From positions 75,097,900 to 75,161,899 of the forward strand of contig OV050030.1 in assembly GCA_920105625.2 (NCBI GenBank): a stretch of 64,000 nucleotides of DNA, written 5' to 3'. Made by a program: the position numbers and the translations under genes. The stretch is from Clusia tigrina. Lineage: Eukaryota > Arthropoda > Insecta > Diptera > Clusiidae. Within the stretch, counting starts at the first letter, position 1, and each line of letters opens with the position of its first letter. Below the pieces are notes generated by a model that saw only the letters and a program-made list of their open reading frames with translations, searched no databases and was not told the origin of the DNA. Positions 21,206 through 33,299 of the stretch are shown here, piece by piece.

Positions 21206-21388
21206 ACTAATACTCGTGGCGAGCAGACACAAGTGTATATTCCGTTTTCTTTCTGAGTTTTTCTCTCACGTTTTTGCATACCGTTCGCGGTTTCACTCCA
21301 CATTATCGTTACTACGGTTCGTACTTGTATTTTTATACAATAAATACTCTCCATCAAGTGCATAGTGTACAACTACATAAAGTAGATC

Positions 21389-22710
21389 ATGGCCCCCGGG
21401 CCCCCTTCCGGCGAAGGCAACCGTTTCGCTTTACTTACGGACGGCCCTAACACAAAAAAAAAAGAAACGGCACAACCTTAGTTCCTCCATTACCTTCCCC
21501 AATCTCCCAAAAACCATCCAAGTTAATCCCAAAATTTATTGTTATAGCTTTCGCTGATGAAAAAACTCTGTTGTCAAACTTCTCCGTTTCTCAGTGCAAA
21601 ATCTCTTCAGCTCATTAGCAAAGACATCATCTCTATCTCTGAGCTTCGTGACGGCACATTGCTGCTTCTAGTCAAAAACTAAATGATAGCCGAGAAATTT
21701 TTAGCAGCTAAAACACTACATGGACTATGCCCAATTAAATGCACATTGCACAACTCCCTAAATTGTACAAAGGTTACAGTATATGCGCCTTATTTAAATA
21801 CTGTTTCAGATGAAGAAATCGTTCGTGAACAAAGTTCCCAAGGAGTCGCTTCCATCTACAAATTCCAAAAAATCACTGAAGGTAAAACACACCCTAGCGG
21901 AGTTATGCTCTTAACATATGATTTATACCATCTTCCGAACAAAATTGATATTTCCTGACATACAGCAAAGATAAGGGAGTGCATTCCTAATCCGATGCGT
22001 TGCAAATCGTGTCAGAAGCTGGGAAAACATCTAAACGCTGCAAAGGAATCCCTGCTTGTGCGAACTGTACCCTCCCACCACATGCTCCCAATAACTGCTC
22101 CCGCACCTTATGTGCTAACTGTGCAGAAGATCACCCTTCTTCTTCCAGAAACTGTAAAAGGTTCATTCAAGAAAAAGAAATTCTGCACATTAAAACAAAA
22201 AAGAAATGCACAATACTGGAAGCCAGGCAAAATCATAGAAATCAAACACCTTTAAATCCCTCTGTACATACGAGTAGCTATGCTTCCGTACTTTCCTCTT
22301 CTAACATAAAACACACTACTCCAAAAAATCAAACAGAAACAAAACTAAACGAAAACAATGAAACCACAAACCATACAATAAATAAAGCAAAAATTACTCC
22401 CACAATAGAACTAACCGCTACTAGTAAAAAAACTACTTCAAGAAACTTCTCTCTCGAATCCAACAACAGCAATAAACAAACCAGTTTTAGTAGTTTCTTA
22501 ACACACAAAGAAACAAAAAATGACAACGCTTCAAACACCTCTAACACTTTCTCTCTTATTAAAAAACCATCTCTTAACCATTTTACAAATTCTTCTCTTG
22601 AAGCCAAAAACAAAAATACACAAACCTATTTTTAATTCTCTTCGAAATATTGATAATTATTCATCCAAAACAACACACAAAACTCTTCTTTCGTCTGACG
22701 AAGAAGAATA
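21389..22710 (+). pseudogene. I-2 ORF1, gag-like RNA-binding protein, broken
   Basis: ATG at 21389 opens MAPGPPSGEGNRFALLTDGP, but a stop follows at about codon 28. The RRM-like body ISKDIISISELRDGTLLL is at about 21615 and the knuckles (PNPMRCKSCQ, ACANCTLPPHAPNNC, LCANCAEDHPSSSRNC) at about 21990-22165, across a frameshift. The long Ser/Asn/Lys-rich C-terminal tail to 22635 is typical. ORF1 proteins package the element RNA. Stops and shifts make it dead. Confidence 0.75.
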
Positions 22711-22761
22711 ATAAAATAAACAACGCATTTTTTTTTATATTCTCCATTTGGTACACAATAA

Positions 22762-22905
22762 ATGAACCTTAAACTCTTACAGTGGAACATAAAAGGATTC
22801 GTAAACAACTACCACGAATTACAATTGTTAATAAGAGACTTTAACACGGAAATAATTGTGCTACAAGAAACAAACATCCCATTTTCAACAAATTATACAA
22901 TAGTA
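22762..22905 (+). pseudogene. I-2 ORF2 endonuclease start, truncated
   Basis: MNLKLLQWNIKGFVNNYHEL and IIVLQETNIPF match the first motifs of the I-clade endonuclease. The frame is cut by the junction at about 22905. Confidence 0.75.
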
Positions 22906-22997
22906 CTGTTCGCGCCGGATCCCTCCTGACGATGGTCGTCGCCTGTTCACTGGCACCATTACGTTTTGAGTGGGACTCAGTGCGGAGAGAATTCCCC

Positions 22998-24230
22998 TCA
23001 TTGGGTCCCGCCAAATAGCACAGCCTTAACTTCACGAGTATAATTTAAGTAAACATCTGGCGGAAAATCTAAATCTGCCCTTTCCGATTCTTGCGGATGT
23101 CTTGAAAAATAATCCGCTATATTTTCTTCGGACTTGACATGAGAAATATCAAACTGATAACCCGATAACGTCAATGCTATTCGTTGAAGCCTATTGGATG
23201 CCATTACTGGGGCTCCTTCCTTTTTCCTTTTTTGGGGCTGAAAATATGTTGTAACGGTTTGTTGTCAGTCACTAGAGTAAACTGACGGCCAAATATATAC
23301 GAATGAAATTTTTTCACCCCGAAAAGAATGGCTACCGCTTCCCGGTCCAGCTGTGAATATCTTCTCTCAGACAATGTTTTTGAAGCAAACTCAATCGGCT
23401 TCTCCTCCCCTATGTTATCTACTTGTGACAAAATAGCACTCCCCCCACTGGACTGGCGTCAACAGTCAATTTAGTTTTGAAATTTGGGTTAAAATGTGCT
23501 AGACACCTTTTTGTAACAAGCAATTGCTTTAGCTGTTCTACCACCTCTGAACATTTTTTATTCCATTCAAACTTTTGATTTTTTTGTAATAACTTGTGAA
23601 GTGGACTTAACAGCGTAGACATTTCGGGAATGAAACGTCTGTAAAAATTAACCATACCCAGAAAAGATTGAAGCTCCTTAACATTTGCTGGACTTGGTAA
23701 ATTTTTAATTTCATTCACTTTATCTGGATTTGTGTGCAGTCCATCTTTATTAATCACATGACCTAAGTATTTAATTTCCTTACAAAAAAATTCACATTTC
23801 TGGCTTGCAAGTTTCAAGCCAGCTTTAATATTGTGAGAACTTCCTCAAGCCTTTTAATATGAGTTTTTCTATCTGGAGCACTAATCAAGATGTCGTCTAG
23901 GAAAACTACAACACCTCTCACTCCTAAAAGTAAAGACTCCATAATCTTTTGGAAAATGGCTGGTGCGGACGCAAGTCCGTAAATTAATCTCGTGTACTGG
24001 AACAGACCCTTCGATGTAGAAATCGTGGTAAACTTACGTGACTCCTCATCCAACTCTATTTGCTGATATGCTGAACTCAAATCTAATTTTGTAAATTCAA
24101 CACCCTTGTGCAATTTTGCAAATATCTCCTCGATTCGAGGTAATGGGTACTTTTCAACTTGTAAATGTGGATTTAATGTAACCTTAAAGTCACCGCATAT
24201 ACGAATGCCTCCATCTTTTTTTTATAATCG
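22998..24230 (-). pseudogene. mag-like RT and RNase H
   Basis: After the shift, RT continues GVEFTKLDLSSAYQQIELD, LIYGLASAPAIFQKIME and VVFLDDILISAP (FLDD as the YxDD box) to 23814. The next frame gives EIKYLGHVINKDGLHTNPDK, SFLGMVNFYRRFIPEM and LTVDASPVGG (RNase H Asp). The next gives PIEFASKTLSERRYSQLDRE and FTLVTDNKPLQHI, then MASNRLQRIALTLSGYQFD and ENIADYFSRHP. Three one- or two-base shifts separate the frames. No integrase is seen. Confidence 0.85.
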
Positions 24231-25665
24231 GGACTATCGGCGTCCCCCACTCACAAAACTCAACTGGTTTTAAAACCTTTAATTCAACCAACTTATCAAT
24301 TTCTTTTTCAACTTTTTCCTTTATTGCCAAGGGGAGTGGTCTTGGTCTGAAAAATTTAGGTTTCATATCTTCTTTTACTCGTAACATTGCCTTGCCTTTG
24401 TTAAATAATCCTAAGGATCCTTCAAACAAATCTTTGAATTTAAATATGATGCGGCTTTCTGCATTACTTTCATTAGCATAATTTAAACTCGAAAACTCTA
24501 TTTCAAAAGATTTCAAAAAACTTCTTCCCAACAGTGGTGGACCTCCATTTTCTATTACTAGAAAAGGAATAACTTTTGTTACGTTTTTATATCGCACTGT
24601 TAAATCACATGCACCTAATGGTGTTATGCTGGCCTTCACCATCGTTTGAATTTCGCGTAAGCCGTATTTACGAAAAGAATTATAAAACGTTTTTTTCAAA
24701 ATTACACAATTTTCCGACCCGGTATCTAATTGCATTGCATAATCTGCGTTATCAATGGAAACTGTAACGTTGATTGGACCATCGTTACTACTATTAATCG
24801 CATACAACGGTAATTCATCTCTCTCTAAATAGTTAACACTTCTCGCTTTACACATTTTTTTCAAATGCCCTCGCTGTTTGCTTGCATTACATTTATAATT
24901 TTTAAATTTACATTTACTACTACTATGGTTATCATACCCGCATACTTCGCACTGTGGCTGCTGTTGGTGTTGCTTGCTATGCTCCTTCCCCCGCTGCTGC
25001 TTTTGTTGTTGTTGTTGTTTTTGTCCATCTCTGTACGACTTTGCCCTTGCGTTGCCCTTCATGGAATTTACTTCCTCCGGCTCCAATTTAACCTCTCTCT
25101 GATGATGATTTCGCAGAACATATTCCGTTGCATTTGCGATTTCCACCACACGCTCAAAAGAAATTGAAACTGGTTCCATGGAAATTTTGTCACGGGTTGG
25201 ACCTTTTTCCAAACCCATAATGAATTTGTCTCTAATCGCCATATTAAGCTGCTCACCAAAGTCGCAGTCAATAGCCAATGCACGTACACACACCGCCCAT
25301 TCATTTATGGATTCATTCGGCGCCTTCACTGCATTGTAAAAATGGGAACGTTCGGTGAACCCTGATGTTGTCGGTTTGAAATGCTTATCCATCACCTCCA
25401 AGCATTTAGTTAGAGTAACACCACCGCTGTCCACGTCTGTCGGACTTAACAAGTTTTTCAACAATTTATATGCACTTTCCGACAATGCTGTGAGCAATAC
25501 CGCCTTCTTACGGGCATCGTCCGTAATGTCGTAAGCTATAAACAGTTGTTTCAGCTACCTTTGGAACACATTCCAATCGTTCACTCCCAGCTCAAAATTT
25601 GGCCCACGTACACTTGCTATGGACCTCGAATTTCCATCCACAGTGTTTGTTACAGTCTCTGGCAT
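24190..25665 (-). pseudogene. mag-like gag-protease, with early stop
   Basis: ATG at 25665 (MPETVTNTVDGNSRS). A TAG at 25555-25557 interrupts FQRQLKQLF (CAG to TAG), after which 435 codons are open. Gag has the FKPTTSGFTERSHFYNAVK segment, a Gln-rich stretch, and two knuckles (CEVCGYDNHSSSKC; YKCNASKQRGHLKKMC, where the second Cys has become Asn-Ala). The protease active site is QLDTGSENCVI, followed by LLGRSFLKSF. The frame ends in the start of RT, where an A-run shift near 24220 moves IIKKDGG out of frame. Confidence 0.85.
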
Positions 25666-25805
25666 CGTTACTGACCTTCACTTGTCTTTTGTTGCTTAAC
25701 CAATTAAACCTCGTCGCCCCTGTAAGCTGGTGATCGTTCTTCTTTTATTTCTGTTCATAGACTGTTCGTTTCATTCGTTATTTCTTATCTACAACATATT
25801 TTATT

Positions 25806-25895
25806 GACATTAGCTTAGAGATGCCAGATGGCTAGTAGATAATCTGATTACATTAGCATAGAGATACCAGGTGGCTTACAGATAATCTACTTACG
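25806..25895. repeat. 43-bp tandem duplication
   Basis: ACATTAGCTTAGAGATGCCA and its diverged repeat ACATTAGCATAGAGATACCA start at 25807 and 25850. Both units end with GATAATCT and a short AT segment. It sits upstream of the gypsy gag and may be part of its LTR. Confidence 0.75.
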
Positions 25896-25954
25896 CATCT
25901 ACTTATAATCTAATAGTATCAATATACCACAGTTTTCAAAACTCAATTATGTCA

Positions 25955-26525
25955 GACAAGGCTTGTTAGCAAGTGAAGTTTCTGATTTGTCATATAAAAG
26001 ATTAGATCACATAACTTATGCAAATTTTAAAAATCGGTAACTTTCTTTAATCGCCTTTCTGAAAATAAACATGATCTCCATTCAATGAAACTGTTTCTTA
26101 CACTGACGGTTAACTTGTTACCTTTCCCAATGTAATGGGATCGTTGAGAGTGAAATCGTTTTCGGGTATGAAATATTTATTTACATTTGTTGATAATTAC
26201 GCTCCCAAAATTTTCGTGTATCCAATTAATAAAAAATATAAAGTATTTGACGAGTTAAAAGTAATTTTTTATTTAATTTTTGGATAAACACAAAAAAAAT
26301 TTTATTTAACCTGAGGAATCTTGTTCCATGTAGATGAATTGATAAAACTCCAAAGGAGCTCTGGACAAATACAAAGCCAAATTTGCAACATCTCCACATC
26401 TTTGGCAGCAAGAGTATGGTTCATCTACCAAAGTAAACAAGGAGAAAGCTAAATGACAAATCTATAAAATGTTTTTCTACTTGCAACGAGTCGTTAGCCT
26501 ATAACAGTTTCACCCCGTAACATGA
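25955..26525 (+). pseudogene. Copia-type integrase scrap
   Basis: The frame gives RLDHITYANLK (GAG-pre-integrase), then LFTFVDNYAPKIFVYPI, the core with the family motif FVDDYSR, then KTPKELWTNTKPNLQHLHIF and GSKSMVHLPK, which is the late integrase signature of Ty1/copia. It has many stops. It is the only Ty1/copia trace in the window. Confidence 0.78.
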
Positions 26526-26829
26526 AGATTTTAACAAACAGTGATGGTATTTTCACTGAACATCAAACAATGTAATTAAGTTTTTTTTTTTTTGTTTTTT
26601 TTTTTAAACTACAGTTTTATTTGCATTGTACCCCTTGGGGCAATAATCAAATTAAATAACAATATTAAACAACTACATAAATCAATACACAAAGTAATTT
26701 TTTAAATAGTTATTTAAATCAACATGAGGAAGAGAAGCCAGTGCTAATCTCCCATAAGGTTAGTTCAGAACTATTGCGTTAGAAAAACTATTATTATAAA
26801 TTGAGTGGTGTTGCTCGCTTCAGTCGCCG

Positions 26830-29409
26830 TGTTGTGCCTGTCCTCTCCAGAAGATTTGAAGCTAATATATTAGGATGCTTACTTAGTCGTTCCAGCTATT
26901 TAATGATGTATCTTGATATTTCCTCATCGACGTAGGGATGTTTAGGTCGTGATGTATTGTATAATTCCTGACGAACCATGAAGCCTTTACTATCATGCGT
27001 AATACTTTTGATTGGAATCTCTCAATGATTTTTATATTATTTTTTGCCGCTGAGCTCCATAGCTGTATACCATATGTCCATATGGGTTTTAGGATTGTGT
27101 TATAAACGAGCAGTTTATTGTCAAGCGATAACTTGGATTTATATCCCAAGAGCCAATATAAGGAAATAAGCTTTATTCCAAGTTGTTTTCTCTTCGTAAG
27201 GATATGCTTCTGCCATGTCAGACGTCGATCAAGATGCAGCCCTAAATATTTAACGTCTTCGGATTGGGGCAGTTGACAATCATTTAATATTACTGAAGGA
27301 CAAGTCTTCTGTTTTAAGCTGAAGGCTACTTGCACAGACTTAGTTGCATTCACCTTAATCCTCCATTTATTTAAGCAGATTTGGAGCTTAGCCAAGCTTT
27401 CTTGGAGATAATTTGCAGCGATTATGTTGTTGCTGCTTGTAGCCATTATGACAGTATCATCCGCGTAGGTTGCGATTTTTGTATTCTCCGTCAGTGGAAG
27501 CTCAGCCGTGTAGATAGTGTAGAGCACAGGTCCTAGAACACTGCCTTGTGGTACACCCGCCTTTATAGAGAACAGTTCAGTGACTTCTTCATTGGCCTTT
27601 ATTCTGAAATGCCGCTCTTCCAGATATCATCTTAAGATATCACAAAACGTCTGAGGTAGTTACTTTTTCAGTTTAAATAGTAAGCCAGGGTGCCATACTT
27701 TATCGAACGCCTGTGTTATATCTAGGTAAGCAGTTGTACAATAACGGTTTTCCTCAAGAGCGTTTCTTATTATGCTGTACACTCGGTGCACTTGTTCTGT
27801 TGTGGCATGGTGTTCCCTAAATCCAAATTGATTATTGGGTATTATCTCCTTTTTGAGCAGAATTGGTTTAAATTTGTTTAACAGGAGCTTTTCAAACATT
27901 TTGGAAACAATTGGCAAAAGGCTAATTGGTCTATAAGAAGTGACTTCCTCCAAGGGCTGCCCGGGTTTTGGGATGACAATAATTTCGGCCACTTTCCATT
28001 GACGCAGAAAATATCCACATCTAATTATTGCATTGAGGAGATAGGTAAGGTATTTTATTCCTTTATATGCTAGTTCCTTTAATATTTTACATGTTATCAG
28101 GTCGTAGCCCGGTGCCTTTTTCACATTCAGTGTGCTGTGCACAGCGTTATGTATTTCCTTTTTTGTAAAGGGCGTGGTAGGTAACTCTAATTGTCCTGGA
28201 CTATTGAGAATATTAAATACCTCCTCTTCTTCTTGCTATGAAGTTGGTGGAAACGACCCCAGTAAGGTGTTTGGCGAATGTAATTGCTTTCTCCTTATCA
28301 GATTTTGTCCAGGATCCATTTGCGCTTTTGATAGGAGGAGCACGGGTGGTGGGTTGCTTCAGCTTTTTTGTCGCCTTCCAAAGTGAGAATCTGTGGTCTC
28401 TTTTGCTGATAAAGTGGACAAGTTGTGCTGTATTTCTTCATTTTGCTTCTGCGCCAAGTACCGCTTAAGGTTTTTTGTAGCTCTATTCAAATTATTTTTG
28501 TCTTTCGGATGCCTGGTACATTGCCACGCCCTTCTTAGTTTGCGTTTTTTATCAACCATCTCCCTAATAACGGGATGGGAAGGATGCTTGTCCAGTTGAT
28601 TTTTAGACTCCGGAGTAGAGTTCCATGCAGCGTATTGGACAGTTTTTTAAAATTTTCAACGGCAAACTCAATATCCTCAGCACACTTCAGACAAATATTG
28701 AGGGTCAGAATGTCATCTACAATTTCCTTGAAATGCAACCAGTTTGTTTGTTTCGTATGTAGTGTGAGTGGTTTTATTGTGCATTCTACCTTCGAGTTCA
28801 GTGTTGCAATAATAGGAGAGTGGTCTGATGACAGATCCAGCGACGGGGATATCTCAACACAGCTTCTGAGAACACCTTTCATCACGCAGAAGTCAATGAC
28901 ATCTGGAATTTTGTTTCGTGGGTAAGGTTGTGGTCTTGCATTGTTTTTAGTAGCTCTCTTCCTTTCTGATTGATTGTCCCCATAATTTGTGTTTAGCGAT
29001 GTAATCACCACCAGCTAAAAATCGTACACCTAGTGTTTGAAAAAAATGGTAATATTGCTCTTTTTTAATGGAATACCTCGGAGGGCAATACACTGATGTT
29101 ATGGTTAGCGGTCCATATTGGTCCTGTATTGTTATGCTTGTTGCTTGAATGTGAGATTTTTCATAATTGTCTTGTACTGTGTTTTATTTTGTTTTTAATG
29201 ATAGCTGTACCACCACGTGCTGTGCCTGCTGGATGATTTGTGTGATATATGTTGTACTGAATTATTTTTAAGAAGCTTTTCCTTGTGAAGTGTGTCTCAG
29301 ATATTAGCATTATGTCAATGTTATTCTGTTCCATAAATGTTTTGACTTCATTACTATGACGAGAAAGCCCGTTCGCATGCCATACTGTAATTTTAAGTTT
29401 TTGTTCCAT
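26830..29409 (-). pseudogene. Jockey ORF2, endonuclease and reverse transcriptase, broken
   Basis: ATG at 29409 gives MEQKLKITVWHANGLSRHS and LISETHF of the APE endonuclease; GGDYIAKHKLWG and DLSSDHSPIIATL complete it after a shift. RT begins near 28140 with NVKKAPGYDLITCKILKEL, SYRPISLLPIVSKMFEKLL and AYLDITQAFDKVWHPGL, then GSVLGPVLYTIYTAELPL and IATYADDTVIMA (YADD near 27460). The tail LWSSAAKNNIKIIERFQSK and SWFVRNYTIHHDLNIPT ends before 26883. At least five shifts or stops; not functional. Confidence 0.85.
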
Positions 29410-29545
29410 TAAGTCAGTTTAGAGATCACTGTTGTTAATAAATTGAGAATTGCTCAAATTTGTTCCATAAGGGTTTTCAGCATACTCTTTAATTCAGTCA
29501 TGTCATTTGATCGATGTGGGGCGAATTGATTTTCACTTTGCTGGT

Positions 29546-31045
29546 TTAGAGTTTGCTCTTGTTGCGTGCTCTGTTTGGTGATTTGCGCTGGTTGGAATCT
29601 GGGGCCTTGTTAAAATTAGTGTTTTCAAACACTTTCTGCCTTAGCGTGGGGAATGTTTTTTGCTGTAATTCTTTGTACACATTACAGCCTCTGTAATTAC
29701 CCGGGTGGGTTCCCCCGCATAGCACACATTTCACATCCTGTGATTTTTCTTTAGTAGGGCAGTCTGACGTTGCATGATTGCCAACGCATTTAACGCATCG
29801 AGGAGTATGTTTGCAATATTTTCTAGTGTGGCCATACCTCTGACATTTTGTGCACTGAGCTATTTCCCTTTTTTTATTTGGTGGTTCGAATTTTATTTTT
29901 GTGTGCATAATTGCTTCAACTTTATAAATGTCTGTATTATTTTTGTTTTGTTGTAAGTTGACATAAAACATCGACAACGGATGCTTTGTAATTCTTTGTT
30001 TTATATTTGAAACGTTTGTAACATCGAATCCCAACCTAGTTATTTCCTCTTTTATTTCTTCTGTTCATATTGTGTGGTGTAGCCCTTTTAATACTACGCT
30101 AAATTCTTTTTCCTGTTTGGGTTTATATGTATGGAATTCTGTGTTTTTTTCAGCCAGAGCTTTTGTAATAGTTTTGTACCCTTCGCCTGACTTTGGTTGA
30201 ATTTTAACCTCGCTATCTTTGAGGAATTTGAGCTGGTATTCATTCTTGGCAATGTTTTTTAGCAGATCTAGTAACGGTTGAGCATTATTTACTCCAGAGA
30301 CGTAGATTGGAGGAGGTTTCGGGACTCTTTGGTCCCTTTCTTGTGGATTGGTACCGTCGATTTCAACTTCTGATAGTATCGCGAATCTATTTAAACTAGT
30401 TGGCAAATCAAGTAAGTAGTCCCCTAGTTTTGACTGTTTTTGTTTATTTTGTGTTGTGTTTTCTGGGCTTGATCTACCGCGTTTAGGGGTTTGGTTTGTT
30501 TTCACTACAGGAATTTGTACACGACATTTAGATTGTGGATTGGTTTGAATATTTTCTACTGGGTGTTTTATTGTGAGTGAATCAATATATATTATTGTGG
30601 TTTATTGTTGTTGAGTGAATTTTAGGAGTAAGTGCACGGCTTTTATATGGTGATTCATTTTGTGTATTTCCTAGTGGGTACTTAATTATGAGTGTGTTAA
30701 TGCTGTTATGTGTTGAACGGGCTATTGCTGCTGAGCAATATTCAGTAATTAGAGGTGGAGCCGAAGCTCTAGTGAGTTTGCTTGCACATATTGAATTTGT
30801 GTACGAAACGGTTGTATTTGTTGTTGCATTTGATGAGGCTAGAGTTGTAATTATTTTGTTAGTGGTCGTTAGGGCATCGGAGAGATTGTTTGAAGAGGAC
30901 AGGGCATCTTGCATATTTATACAATCAACCATTTGGTGGTTTTTTGTGGAGAAGATCGCTCTCTGAGAGTGTCCGGCATAGATGGACCGCTATTGGCTAT
31001 CATAGGGAACGCACTCATAGGAGAGCCGGCTCTTTGATTTTCCAT
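29546..31045 (-). pseudogene. Jockey ORF1, gag-like with three CCHC knuckles
   Basis: ATG at 31045 opens [16 protein letters not shown] frameshift near 30930 and another near 30550 move the frame; the main body runs from about 30505 (TPKRGRSSPENT, SLNRFAILSEVEIDG) with a TGA at 30065-30067 (CGA to TGA). The C-terminal knuckles are CTKCQRYGHTRKYC, CVKCVGNHATSDC and CVLCGGTHPGNYRGC, the arrangement of Jockey ORF1. The protein would bind element RNA. Confidence 0.82.
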
Positions 31046-31097
31046 AACTGTCCAATTTTTTTGTGAATTCCTACGCTCGCTCTGTGGCGAGCGTAAA

Positions 31098-31293
<196 letters not shown>

Positions 31294-31295
<2 letters not shown>

Positions 31296-32091
31296 TGATA
31301 TTGAAGCTACCTAAGTAGGAAAAAACATTTTTTTTTTCAAAAACCATTTATTTCTCAACATAGTCTCCTTTTACTTCGACACACTTAGTAAGACGATATT
31401 CCAACTTTTTTATACCATCTGAATAATACGATTTCGGGAACCTCTCAGAAGACGCGTTAGTTTCGGTAATCACTTCTTCGTTTGAGATGAATCTTTTTCC
31501 TGCGAGCAAATTTTTCAAGTTTGGAAACAGGAAAAAGTCACTAGGAGCTAAATCTGGACTATAAGGCGGATGATTAACCAATTCGAAGTGTATTTCACGT
31601 AATTTTAGCATCGTATCTAATGCTGTGTGAACCGGTCCGTTCTCTTGAAGAAAGAGCATTTTTTTCTTCTTTAAATGTGGTCGTTTTTCCTTGATTGCAT
31701 CAATCAATTGATCGAATAATGCACGATAAAACTTTCCTGTGATTGTGGATCCTGGGCCCAGGTTTCATAAACAGTTATTAATCGACGCCAAAAATCAACA
31801 GGATTACGCTTTATCATGTCCAAACACCGCTAAAGTGGTCTGTCGAACTCGTTTTTGTTCGACACTGAGCAAACGCGGCACCCATCTTGCCGATAGCTTT
31901 TTCATATGCAAATGTTCATGCAAAATGTTGAACACACGTTCATATGATATGTTTACCATTTCAACAGTCTCACGCAACTTGACTCGGCGATCATTCATAA
32001 CGATATCGAGGATTTTCTTGATATTTTCTTCAATAACCACCTCTTTTGGACTTCCTGTTGATGGTATTGTTGCAGTGCTTGTTCGCCCTCG
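31294..32091 (-). mobile_element. Mariner (DD34D) deletion copy
   Basis: It is closely related to the intact mariner at 12446-13729. The low end starts at ATTGATATTGAAGCTACCTA, having lost the first bases of the inverted repeat to the TA tract. A deletion of roughly 160-190 bp removes the first catalytic Asp region (junction near 31744), and another joins codon ~51 directly to the last bases of the high-end repeat (CGCCCTCG at 32084-32091, then TA). The residual frames at 31348-31707 and 31804-32085 encode the C-terminal and N-terminal thirds. Non-autonomous. Confidence 0.88.
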
Positions 32092-32099
32092 TATATATC

Positions 32100-32870
32100 T
32101 AAAAACGGAAACAACAATCCGCATTTAATTATTTCTAGTTTCTAAAGAATCTAAACCAACTGTGAGGACGAATTTTACATTGTCACATTCTTCATATATA
32201 TATTCACCCACACAAAACTCAAGCCATGCTAAACTCAAAGGACCGACAAATGCTCGACCAATACACGAGGCGTACATATCAGGTTCGTAGAATACTACAA
32301 CAAGTGGTGGCAGAATTTAACGAGTGCATTAGCTCGGGAAATATAACAATAACGACATGAAAAAAGGAATGAAAAGCACAAAAGAGACGAGGGAACTGCA
32401 CATTCAACCAGAAAATAACAAAAAATAAACAACAACGTGACGATTTATTATTCACGAAAGCCTAAGCGCAAACTGTTATAATAACAATGCAGTGACGAAC
32501 TATTATTGATGGAGCCCAAGGGAAAATAGTTGAAACAACAATAGGTGGATTTCTTAAGAAACAGCCAAAGGGATCGCACAAAAAGATCAAGAGGGCGGCA
32601 TTGCCTACCAAAGCGGCTGTAACCGTGCAAACCATCTCTTTCATCCTGCTACACATCATTCGAGGCAGACGACGCGAAATTCAGAGGAAACCCCCGTTAC
32701 CGATAATCAGACGCTTCCGATCCAATACGTACAACTTTGACATCCAGACACCAATTCTTCTGCGTTTATTACGCAAGTTGGGTATTTTAATCCATTTTCA
32801 CAGTAAAAGGGAGCTACACATGTCCAATTTTAAACGGGAAATGGTTTTTTAGTCTACAGCCATTGAAATT
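32100..32870. other. No gene recognised
   Basis: Open frames here are short and without family motifs. The leader of the Pao-type remnant further right may begin in this stretch, but I cannot place an LTR. Confidence 0.4.
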
Positions 32871-32920
32871 AGAGACCTGACTGCACAGTTCCATCATTCA
32901 GGAGTTCGCGGTATGCTGGC

Positions 32921-33255
32921 GTGCAGTGGGTCTTACCATCAGCCCAATCTGTGGGAACTCTGTTTCCTTCTCTGAGTTGTCGTTCAATACGATGGTTTGC
33001 GGTGGTATATAGGTGTTTCGTCCCCAGAATACCCTACAGCGGTTCTATACCTGTCTTGATCAGGTGATTCAGAAGTTTGTAGTAACCGTGTGTGCAGTGG
33101 GTGCAGGCGCCGTATCACCAGACCACTCGACTGCAAGTCTACTCCCATCTTAGTTGTCGTGCAATACGCTTGTTTGCAGAGGTGTATTTTACCACCTGAC
33201 CACCCTACAACTATTCAGCGCTCCTATCGGTTTGAACACTGAGTAAAGCGGTGTC
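32921..33255 (+). repeat. Two diverged ~171-bp tandem units
   Basis: Both units start GTGCAGTGGG (32921 and 33092). Both contain a GTTGTCGT(T/G)CAATACG block followed by a GGTGTAT- or GGTATATA-type stretch and a final CCCTACA(G/A)C. They precede the Pao gag remnant and probably lie in its leader. Confidence 0.65.
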
Positions 33256-33299
33256 ACGAATTCGTCCAGCCCAGACCATCAAATCCTATTCGAGTATCA

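Larger units (their letters stand above)
21212..22905 (+). mobile_element. I-clade non-LTR element, 5' part only (I-2)
   Basis: It starts with an untranslated leader, has an ORF1 start at 21389 and ORF1 zinc knuckles, and runs into the first 45 codons of ORF2 (MNLKLLQWNIKGFVNNYHEL at 22762). It stops abruptly at about 22905, where a minus-strand gypsy element begins. Same family as I-1, but it keeps the parts I-1 lacks. Confidence 0.78.
22905..25800 (-). mobile_element. gypsy element, mag-like, minus strand
   Basis: Gag, protease, RT and RNase H follow each other on the minus strand from 25665 down to about 23000; the integrase and 3' LTR are missing at the low-coordinate junction with I-2. 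The leader reaches at least 25800, where a 43-bp duplicated block may mark the 5' LTR. Broken by an early stop and several one-base shifts. Confidence 0.8.

Noticed and set aside
22329..22613. Val/Leu-rich minus-strand frame
   Set aside because: It is antisense to the Ser/Asn/Lys-rich tail of I-2 ORF1.
24865..25167. Leu-rich, membrane-like open frame on the plus strand
   Set aside because: It is the antisense of the Gln-rich gag segment of the mag-like element.
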